A DNA stretch of 10,947 bases from Sedimenticola sp. (lineage in GTDB: Bacteria > Pseudomonadota > Gammaproteobacteria > Chromatiales > Chromatiaceae). The stretch covers positions 1 to 10,947 of the forward strand of contig JALULB010000162.1 of NCBI GenBank assembly GCA_027041035.1, read 5' to 3'. Positions 1 to 7,629 of the stretch are shown here, one piece after another. Both the position numbers and the translations under genes were made by a program. The notes below the pieces were generated by a model. That model ran no database searches. It was given only the letters and a program-made list of their open reading frames with translations, and was not told the DNA's origin. Positions within the stretch are counted from its first letter, which is position 1. Each line of letters begins with the position of its first letter.

Positions 1-56
1 ACACCGGCCACCTGAAGAGCGGCGCGCCGGCGCGCCGCTCTTCAGGTGGCCGGTGT
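1..56. repeat. 56-bp perfect palindrome at the window edge
   Basis: Bases 1-28 are the exact reverse complement of 29-56, with no loop. The inner 22 bp (about 18-39) form a natural GC-rich palindrome encoding the enolase residues SGAPARRS. The outer arms then mirror the eno coding sequence, and enolase homology breaks exactly there. This is what a fold-back read or an assembly error at a contig end gives; a true genomic inverted repeat would not be expected inside the end of eno. Confidence 0.9.
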
Positions 57-1215
57 CGAGGGCGACGGTGAGGTCGGCGATGAAGCTGTCGACGGTTTCG
101 CCGGAGCGATGCGAGACGAAGGCGCCCCAGCCGTGGTCGCGCGCCAGGCGCGTGGCGGTGATGGTCTCGGTGAGGGTGCCGATCTGATTGAGCTTGATCA
201 GCACGGCGTTGGCGACGTCTTCCTCGATGCCGCGCGCGATGATCTCGGGGTTGGTGCAGAACAGGTCGTCGCCGACCAGTTCGATGCGCGCGCCGAGCTG
301 CTGGTTGAGCAGCTTCCAGCCGTCCCAGTCGTCTTGCGCCATGCCATCTTCGAGCAACACCAGTGGGTATTTCTCGACCAGTTGCTGGTAGTAGGCGACC
401 ATCTCGGCGGAGTCCAGGCGTCGATCCTCGGTGCGCAGGTGGTATCGACCGTCTTCGTAGAATTCGCTGGAGGCGGGATCGCAGGCGATGCCGACATCCT
501 TGCCGGCTTGCAGTCCGGCGTTGCCGATCGCTTCGACGATCAGTTCGAAGGGTTCCTCGTTGGAGGCCATGCGCGGCGCGAAGCCGCCTTCGTCGCCGAC
601 GCCGACCGACAGGCCGCGTGCTTCCAGCAGGGTTTGCAGCGCGTGGTAGATCGTGCTGCCCCATTCCAGCGCCTGGGCGAAACTGTCGGCGCCGTAGGGC
701 GCGATCATGAATTCCTGGAAGTCGGCGCCTTGCCAATGGGCATGCACGCCGCCGTTGAGGATGTTCATGTGCGGTACCGGCAGGCGTGTCGAATCCGGCC
801 CGCCGAGATACTGGTAGAGATGCAGTCCACAGGCTCTGGCGGCGGCGCGGGCGATGGCCAGCGACACACCGAGGATGGCGTTCGCGCCGAGACGCGATTT
901 GTTCGGCGTGCCGTCCAAGGTGATCATCGCGCGGTCGATGTTCGCCTGCTGACGGGCGTCCAGGCCATGTACCGCCGGGGCGATCAGGTTGTTGACGTTG
1001 GCCACCGCCTGGGTAACGCCCTTGCCGCCGAAATGGCGTTCGTCGTCGTCACGCAGTTCGACGGCCTCGCGGCTGCCGGTGGAGGCGCCGGAGGGTACCG
1101 CCGCGCGGCCCCGCGTGCCGCCGGACAGTTGACATTCGACCTCGACGGTGGGGTTGCCGCGCGAATCGAGGATCTGGCGCGCGTGGATCTGGGTGATGCG
1201 AGATTGGGTTTCCAT
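1..1215 (-). CDS. eno: Enolase, 3'-truncated at the window edge
   Basis: Phosphopyruvate hydratase: interconverts 2-phosphoglycerate and PEP in the cytoplasm (glycolysis/gluconeogenesis). The start ATG at 1215 has GGAGAG about 5 nt upstream and gives METQSRITQIHARQILDSRG, the usual enolase N-terminus. Visible family landmarks are AAVPSGAS in the N-terminal domain, GDEGGFAP (catalytic acid E209), D246, E289 and D316 as the expected Mg2+ ligands, K341 in LIKLNQIGT, and SHRSGET at 368-374. The loop NGGVHAHWQGADFQEFMIAP differs from the Escherichia-type NGGEHADNNVDIQEFM, so this is a divergent enolase lineage. 405 codons are open to position 1, against about 425-430 for the family. The reading after SGAPARRS (from about position 34 leftward) lies in the palindrome and no longer resembles enolase (expected roughly ERVAKYN), so the last dozen codons shown are probably not genuine. 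It lies 149 bp downstream of ppsA on the same strand and may be cotranscribed with it. Confidence 0.95.
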   Translation of the reverse strand, partial: METQSRITQIHARQILDSRGNPTVEVECQLSGGTRGRAAVPSGASTGSREAVELRDDDERHFGGKGVTQAVANVNNLIAPAVHGLDARQQANIDRAMITLDGTPNKSRLGANAILGVSLAIARAAARACGLHLYQYLGGPDSTRLPVPHMNILNGGVHAHWQGADFQEFMIAPYGADSFAQALEWGSTIYHALQTLLEARGLSVGVGDEGGFAPRMASNEEPFELIVEAIGNAGLQAGKDVGIACDPASSEFYEDGRYHLRTEDRRLDSAEMVAYYQQLVEKYPLVLLEDGMAQDDWDGWKLLNQQLGARIELVGDDLFCTNPEIIARGIEEDVANAVLIKLNQIGTLTETITATRLARDHGWGAFVSHRSGETVDSFIADLTVALDTGHLKSGAPARRSSGGRC

Positions 1216-1230
1216 TATGCTCTCCGGTTT

Positions 1231-1266
1231 TACCGTGGTCCGGTTTGGGTTTGGACCATCGCGGTA
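1231..1266 (-). promoter_or_regulatory. Stem-loop in the eno leader
   Basis: TACCG-T-GGTCC at 1231-1241 pairs with GGACC-ATCG-CGGTA at 1253-1266: two 5-bp stems separated by an asymmetric bulge, around an 11-nt loop. It ends about 15 nt upstream of the eno ATG, next to the ribosome binding site. It could affect translation or mRNA stability. No function is proven. Confidence 0.35.
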
Positions 1267-1272
1267 GTTGAA

Positions 1273-1356
1273 TGGCCTGGATGGGGCTTGCCCGATGCCG
1301 GGCGATTCGTTTCGATCCCGCTTATCTCGCGGGTAGCGCGAACGCCATCCAGGCCA
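1273..1356 (-). other. Predicted three-way-junction RNA between ppsA and eno
   Basis: A perfect 12-bp inverted repeat (TGGCCTGGATGG at 1273-1284, CCATCCAGGCCA at 1345-1356) encloses two smaller perfect hairpins: GCCCG/CGGGC (1290-1303, 4-nt loop) and CCCGC/GCGGG (1317-1333, 7-nt loop). Transcribed leftward from ppsA, this would fold as a closing stem with two arms. No T-run follows, so it is not a standard intrinsic terminator. It could be an mRNA 3'-end stabiliser, a processing site or a cis-element of the ppsA-eno transcript. Confidence 0.4.
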
Positions 1357-1364
1357 CGATGCGG

Positions 1365-3782
<2,418 letters not shown>

Positions 3783-3879
3783 GATTGTTATCTCCTCGTG
3801 ATGGTTTCTAATCGAGTCGGCCGGAATCACGGGCCGTGGCCACTGGCATGATGGCAGAGACTCTACCGCCCGTTTCTAA

Positions 3880-4047
3880 AGTTGACCGTAACTACTCAGC
3901 TAACCGCTGAAATGCGCCAGCTCTGCGTTCAAAAATGGTCATTTACACGTGTAAACTCACATTTTTTGCCTTGATCTGACGCATTTCAGCGGCGATCTGA
4001 GCAGTTACCCATGTTTTAAACGACTCGCTGAGTAGTTACAGTTGACC
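3880..4047. mobile_element. MITE with GTAA ends and 8-bp target duplication (IS66-like)
   Basis: A 152-bp element (3888-4039) is bounded by 13-bp perfect terminal inverted repeats, GTAACTACTCAGC at 3888-3900 and its reverse complement at 4027-4039. It is flanked by exact 8-bp direct repeats AGTTGACC (3880-3887 and 4040-4047). GTAA ends and 8-bp duplications are characteristic of IS66-family transposition. A longer internal inverted repeat also exists: 3888-3920 pairs with 3976-4008 (16/17 in the inner block, 11/12 in the outer), centred on the palindrome TTTACACGTGTAAA at 3942-3955. The element would therefore form a long hairpin, and its right end is effectively doubled. It encodes no protein and needs a transposase from elsewhere. 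It lies about 100 bp upstream of the ppsA start codon. Confidence 0.85.
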
Positions 4048-4139
4048 TTAAGGTTTCATGGGAAATCGGTGTCCGTTGCCGATGCTTGGCTGCATGACGA
4101 CATTCATGTCAGCGCCCTCGAGCCGTAGCTGTTTTATGA

Positions 4140-4183
4140 AATATAGACTGTTTTAATACGGCACAATGTCATTTAGATGACGA
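4140..4183 (-). promoter_or_regulatory. Candidate ppsA promoter with CRP/FNR-type operator
   Basis: An imperfect dyad ATGTCA-N6-TGACGA (4166-4183) is followed, reading leftward, by 20 bp and the -10-like TATATT (4145-4140). The predicted start is near 4133 and the dyad centre falls at -41.5, the class II activator position. No good -35 is visible, as expected for an activator-dependent promoter. The transcript would cross the MITE before reaching ppsA, giving a leader of about 350 nt. Confidence 0.4.
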
Positions 4184-4229
4184 CTCTACAGGCAGCATCG
4201 GGCCAGCATCGCATAAAGATAGGGTACGA

Positions 4230-4243
4230 TTGATTCAGATCAA
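4230..4243. promoter_or_regulatory. FNR/ANR-like box TTGAT-N4-ATCAA
   Basis: TTGATTCAGATCAA matches the FNR/ANR consensus dyad at all ten specified bases. It overlaps the stop codon of the DUF3096 gene. It would be centred near -103.5 relative to the predicted ppsA start at 4133, which is in helical phase with known class I positions. It may be a chance match. Confidence 0.35.
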
Positions 4244-4381
4244 TGGAAGCAGACCCATGAGGCCGAAAAAGATCAGGTAGAAGGCGACGATATAGTTCAG
4301 CAGCTTCGGCCAGATCAGGATCGCGATCCCGGAAAGCAGCGAGACGAGGGGCGGACCGGCGAGCATCAGATCAAAATCCAT
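4235..4381 (-). CDS. DUF3096-type small membrane protein
   Basis: A 48-residue hydrophobic protein, MDFDLMLAGPPLVSLLSG at the start and LNYIVAFYLIFFGLMGL near the end. The pattern (L-S-L-x-x-G-I-x-I-L-I-x-P-x-L-L-N-Y-I-V-A-x-Y-L-I) is that of the DUF3096 family of short bacterial inner-membrane proteins, whose function is unknown. Two hydrophobic stretches (about residues 9-25 and 29-47) meet at the conserved WPKLLNY turn. The start at 4381 has GGAG about 8 nt upstream. The longer in-frame version from 4513 would add 44 residues of non-hydrophobic, low-complexity sequence and overrun the predicted promoter, so I reject it. Its own promoter with a CRP/FNR-type site appears just upstream. It faces away from the DedA gene. 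Confidence 0.8.
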   Translation of the reverse strand: MDFDLMLAGPPLVSLLSGIAILIWPKLLNYIVAFYLIFFGLMGLLPLI

Positions 4382-4417
4382 CGGGTTCTCCGTCAACGGT
4401 GTGGAAAGGTGGAAGGA

Positions 4418-4461
4418 ACTATAGATCGGAAAACCACATCCTGCTGTCACCCAGGTGGCAA
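4418..4461 (-). promoter_or_regulatory. Candidate promoter of the DUF3096 gene with CRP/FNR-type operator
   Basis: CTGTCA-N6-TGGCAA (4444-4461) lies 20 bp upstream of the -10-like TATAGT (4423-4418, read leftward). The predicted start is about 4411 and the dyad centre is at -41.5. The leader would be about 30 nt and contains the ribosome binding site. Spacing is identical to the candidate ppsA promoter. Confidence 0.45.
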
Positions 4462-4570
4462 GCCGGCGCGCCTGCGATATCCCCGGCGACCCGTTCCGGG
4501 GCGCTCGATCCATCCGGTTGAAGAGTAGCGCGTGCCGACGAGAGTTTCGAAGTCTGGCTGGCGGAGGCTA

Positions 4571-4576
4571 TATAAT
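4571..4576 (+). promoter_or_regulatory. Candidate -10 box upstream of the DedA-family gene
   Basis: A perfect TATAAT lies 72 bp before the DedA start codon. No convincing -35 is seen at 16-18 bp. The box sits between GCGGAGG (4561-4567) and CCTCCGC (4586-4592), an inverted repeat that could be an operator or simply a GC-rich coincidence. Confidence 0.35.
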
Positions 4577-4647
4577 GCGGCCTCTCCTCCGCGTGGCACG
4601 AGTGCCCGCGCAGGCCGGATTCCTCTTATCTTGCATGGTGACGGACG

Positions 4648-5265
4648 ATGTCGGCGCGACCCTTTTTCGATGCTCTCGATAGCCTGGCGATCGGCTCCTA
4701 TGGCGCCGCCGGTCTGGTGCTGCTGTTGATGCTGGAGTCGATGCCGGTGATCGGTCTGTTCATCCCGGGCGTGTTTCTGATGGTCGGGCTGGGTTCGTTG
4801 AGTGGTGGTGGTTACTTCGGTTTTGTCGATTGCGTGATCTTCTCCAGCATCGGCGCTTTGCTCGGTGACAGCATTGGCTACTGGCTGGGCTATCGGGGAG
4901 GCGAGCATCTGCTCGCGCGGTTCGCCAGCCGACGTACGCGGCGGAGTCGCGAGAAGGCGCTCGATTTCCTCGACCGGCATGGCCGTTGGGCAGTGTTCCT
5001 GGGTCGCTTCGTGTGGTTCTTCCACCCGGCCGTGCCGTTATTCGCCGGGGTCAGCGGCATGCGGCCGTGGCGTTTCTACCTCGCTGATGTGCCGGCGGTC
5101 GTTCTGTGGGTGGTCGTCTATGCCGGCATCGGCCATTGGGCTACCGGCGTCGCGCGCGAACGCACGTTGGAGTTCTTCACCGTGCTCGGCGTGGCGATCG
5201 GCGTGCTGCTGCTGGTTTGGCTGTTCCGTCACCTGCGCCGGCGGCGATCATCCACGTCGATGTAG
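4648..5265 (+). CDS. DedA/VTT-family inner-membrane protein
   Basis: A 205-residue polytopic protein of the DedA (VTT/SNARE-associated) family, members of which act in membrane homeostasis and polyprenyl-phosphate or phospholipid flipping. Seen: an N-terminal hydrophobic segment leading into LESMPVIGLFIPG (E30, P33), then GDSIGYWLGYRGGE (73-86), a basic loop (RFASRRTRRSREK, 91-103), HGRWAVFLGRF with R120, P127, LFAGVSGM, and two C-terminal membrane segments (about 147-163 and 176-194) ending in a basic tail. The length is typical. The usual second Arg of the re-entrant R-F-x-P-x-x-R pattern is absent (HPAVPLFAG here). The ribosome binding site is weak. The 3' end overlaps the convergent permease gene by 18 bp. 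The substrate cannot be assigned. Confidence 0.87.
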   Translation: MSARPFFDALDSLAIGSYGAAGLVLLLMLESMPVIGLFIPGVFLMVGLGSLSGGGYFGFVDCVIFSSIGALLGDSIGYWLGYRGGEHLLARFASRRTRRSREKALDFLDRHGRWAVFLGRFVWFFHPAVPLFAGVSGMRPWRFYLADVPAVVLWVVVYAGIGHWATGVARERTLEFFTVLGVAIGVLLLVWLFRHLRRRRSSTSM

Positions 5266-6552
5266 CAGTCCGCGCTGGCTGAACACCAGTTCGGCGAGGA
5301 TCACCGCGAGGTAACTCAAGCCGATCCACAGCAGGTTTCTCGCATCGTCCCGGTACAGGTAGCCGATCAACGCGCCCCACGAGGCCAAGGACAACAACAG
5401 CCCGATGAGCGCCCACGCGCCGCCGCCCCCGGTCTTCTTGCGCAAGCGCCATGCCGACAGGTTGATCAGCGCGAAGATCAGCAGAAAGGTCGAGCTGGCG
5501 AAGGACGAGATGATCGTCAGATTGGCGACATTCACGAATACCAGCGTCAGCACGGTGATGATCACCAGGCTGACCCATGGGATGTTGTTCTGCTTTCTAC
5601 GGAAGCCGAAGGCGCGGGGCAGGGCGCGCTCATGTGCCATGATCATGCCGAGCCGCGCGGTGCCGAACAGCGTTGCATTGATCGCCGAGGCGGTGGAGAA
5701 CAGCGCCGCCAGCCCGATCAACAGAAAACCGGCCTCGCCAAGAAAGGGTTTTGCCGCGACCGCCAGCGCGTACTCCTTGTACTTCTGAATCTCGTCCGGC
5801 AGCAGGTTGCCGACCGCCACCAGCGATACCAGGATATAGATCGCGATGGTCACCGCGATCGACCAGACGATACCGCGCTTCAGGTTGCGTTCCGGATTCT
5901 CCATGTCGTTGATCGCGTTCGGAATCAGCTCGAAGCCCTCGTAGGCGACGAAGATCAGCGCCGCGCCCATGATCACGCCGCCATAGCCAAGATTGAACAC
6001 CGGCAGCACATGGTCGGCCTTGATATAGAACAGACCGATGCCGGCGAACAGGAACAGGATGATGACCTTTACCGTGACGATCAGCAACTCGCTGCTGCCG
6101 CTGGCCTTTACGCCATACAGATTGATGCTGAGAAAGGTCAACAGGATGAGTGTCTCCAGCAGATGATGCATCGCCGGATTGTTGCCATCGTCGCCCAGCA
6201 TCGCGCTGCCGTAGACGCCGAAGGTGTAGGCGTACAACGCCATTGTGCCGATGTAGCCGACCAGCAGCAGCCAGCCGCCGATCGCGGCGACGTTCTGGTT
6301 GGCGAAGGCATGCTCCAGAAAGGTGAAGCTGCCGCCGCTGGACTGGTAGCGCATGCCGAGCCGCGCGTAGGACAGCCCGGTCAGCATCGCGATGATGCCG
6401 CCCAACGCGAAGGCGATCGGCGCGGCATGCCCGGCCTGGGCAATCGCCAGGCCGAGCACCGAGAATATGCCGCCGCCGACCATGCCGCCGATGCCCATCG
6501 CGATGACCTCTTTCAGGCTGAGGTTTTCGGCGCTGCCGGGTTTTTCGTCCAT
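5248..6552 (-). CDS. APC-superfamily amino acid permease
   Basis: A 434-residue integral membrane transporter with about 12 predicted membrane segments, fitting the amino acid-polyamine-organocation family (proton- or gradient-driven uptake or exchange). The first helix carries the unwound substrate-binding signature GIGGMVGGGIFSVLG (about 20-34), and the sixth region carries FVAYEGFELIPNAINDMENPERNLKR, a conserved APC motif. A loop with Glu-Arg-Ala-Leu-Pro follows TM8. A His-Arg-Arg-Gly tail ends the protein. The substrate is not deducible. The start at 6552 (MDEKPGSAENLSLKEV) fits the family, though its ribosome binding site (GGAA) is modest. It is divergent from the CRP/FNR-like regulator with a dyad operator between them, so regulation by that neighbour is plausible. 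It converges on the DedA gene. Confidence 0.92.
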   Translation of the reverse strand: MDEKPGSAENLSLKEVIAMGIGGMVGGGIFSVLGLAIAQAGHAAPIAFALGGIIAMLTGLSYARLGMRYQSSGGSFTFLEHAFANQNVAAIGGWLLLVGYIGTMALYAYTFGVYGSAMLGDDGNNPAMHHLLETLILLTFLSINLYGVKASGSSELLIVTVKVIILFLFAGIGLFYIKADHVLPVFNLGYGGVIMGAALIFVAYEGFELIPNAINDMENPERNLKRGIVWSIAVTIAIYILVSLVAVGNLLPDEIQKYKEYALAVAAKPFLGEAGFLLIGLAALFSTASAINATLFGTARLGMIMAHERALPRAFGFRRKQNNIPWVSLVIITVLTLVFVNVANLTIISSFASSTFLLIFALINLSAWRLRKKTGGGGAWALIGLLLSLASWGALIGYLYRDDARNLLWIGLSYLAVILAELVFSQRGLLHRRG

Positions 6553-6583
6553 GCGGATTCCGTCGGATGATGGTTGGGATTGC

Positions 6584-6592
6584 TGCTATGAT
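6584..6592 (+). promoter_or_regulatory. Candidate extended -10 promoter of the CRP/FNR-like gene
   Basis: TGC-TATGAT forms an extended -10 element on the plus strand, predicting a start near 6599 and a leader of about 130 nt. The operator dyad at 6615-6632 would then lie at about +17 to +34, a position suited to autorepression. No -35 was recognised. Confidence 0.3.
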
Positions 6593-6632
6593 AATCGACG
6601 ACAACCCGGAAATCCTGTCATCCGGGTGACAG
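6588..6632 (-). promoter_or_regulatory. Candidate permease promoter with perfect CTGTCA-N6-TGACAG operator
   Basis: CTGTCA-TCCGGG-TGACAG (6615-6632) is a perfect 6+6 dyad with the half-site spacing of CRP sites. Read leftward, 21 bp separate it from TATCAT (6593-6588, five of six to the -10 consensus). The predicted start is about 6581 and the dyad centre is at -42.5. The site lies in the divergent region next to the regulator gene. Confidence 0.5.
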
Positions 6633-6730
6633 CCTGGGGAAGCCTTTCATGCGAGACTGTACACCGATGTGGAAAAACGCTGACGACGAGGCATCGTGCC
6701 GGCATCCGGAATGCGCGCGGTGGTCATCCG

Positions 6731-7483
6731 ATGAAGCGTGATCCGGTGCGTTACCAGCGCTGCAAGGAGGTGCTGGCCAATTCGCCACTGTTCGGAGGGC
6801 TACCCGATGCCTTGCTCGACGATATGCTGTCGTTGTTCCGTTATGAAACCTGGCGGCGGCGTACGCAACTCGACCCCCGGCTGTTCCGCGAGCGCTTCTA
6901 TCTGCTGATCGATGGCCGTCTCGAAGTGATGCGTGTCAACCCCGACAGCGGCAAGAGCATCATGCTGGCGCTGCTCGGACCCGGCGACGGCATCGACATG
7001 GTGACCCTGCTGAACAGCCATCCGCACGAGGTCACGCCGGTCCCGCTGGACGATGCGGAACTGGTATCGGTGCCGCTGGACGCGGCGCGTCGCTGGATCG
7101 CCACGCATCCGGAGTTCAACCGTAACTTCCTGCCGTATCTGGCCGAACAGATGCGCAAGATGGAGGATCTGGCCACCGATCTGGCGTTGCACGACACCAT
7201 GACACGGCTGGCGAGGCTGATACTGCGGCATGTCGCGCCCGGGCACAAACAGGCGCGACAGGACGGTGGCCGGCATCTGCATCTGATCAACGACCTGCAC
7301 GACGAGGCACTCGCGCGCATGGTCGGATCGGTGCGGCAGGTCGTCAACCGACATCTGCAACACTGGCGTCGTTGCGGCGTGTTGCAACGGCGCGGATTCC
7401 ACACCGAGATCGCGGATCTGGAGGCGCTACGCGGTTACGCCGGCGAGGTCATGCAGGCAAAGCATGAAACCCGCTCGCCCTGA
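6731..7483 (+). CDS. CRP/FNR-family transcriptional regulator
   Basis: A 250-residue regulator. Residues about 16-120 fit the cyclic-nucleotide-binding-like beta-roll (RFYLLIDGRLEVMRVNPDSG, then LLGPGDGIDM), followed by the dimerisation helix (about 125-170) and a winged HTH (about 185-230). The turn and recognition helix read LARMVGSVRQVVNRHLQHW, aligning with the CRP IVGCSRETVGRIL: R202 and R207 match CRP Arg180 and Arg185, but Q203 replaces Glu181. The phosphate-binding cassette G-E-x(5)-R-(S/A) is absent, so cAMP is unlikely. There is only one N-terminal Cys (C11), so it is not an Fe-S FNR. The effector is unknown. The start at 6731 is chosen because homology begins near LANSPLFGGLP. The upstream in-frame stretch runs through the permease promoter and lacks similarity. 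It is divergent from the permease. Confidence 0.88.
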   Translation: MKRDPVRYQRCKEVLANSPLFGGLPDALLDDMLSLFRYETWRRRTQLDPRLFRERFYLLIDGRLEVMRVNPDSGKSIMLALLGPGDGIDMVTLLNSHPHEVTPVPLDDAELVSVPLDAARRWIATHPEFNRNFLPYLAEQMRKMEDLATDLALHDTMTRLARLILRHVAPGHKQARQDGGRHLHLINDLHDEALARMVGSVRQVVNRHLQHWRRCGVLQRRGFHTEIADLEALRGYAGEVMQAKHETRSP

Positions 7484-7629
7484 TCCGCGAGGTGAATTCA
7501 GCGGAGATCATGGCTCCGGCAAGCAAATGTCTACATCTTCGGGATGCAGGCCCGGCGTCCCGACTCCTGAATATACGCAGGCGCGATAAGGCTGAAGGTG
7601 CAAGCATTGAGTCGTTGGAGCAATAACCT

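Noticed and set aside
4099..4110. GACAT-TC-ATGTC palindrome as a fourth operator
   Set aside because: Half-site order and spacing differ from CTGTCA-N6-TGACAG, and it lies downstream of the predicted start site.
4382..4513. N-terminal extension of the DUF3096 protein from an upstream ATG
   Set aside because: The added residues do not resemble the family, the ribosome binding site favours 4381, and the stretch holds a likely promoter.
6392..6730. N-terminal extension of the CRP/FNR-like protein
   Set aside because: It would overlap the permease coding region antisense and the divergent promoter; family similarity begins after 6731.
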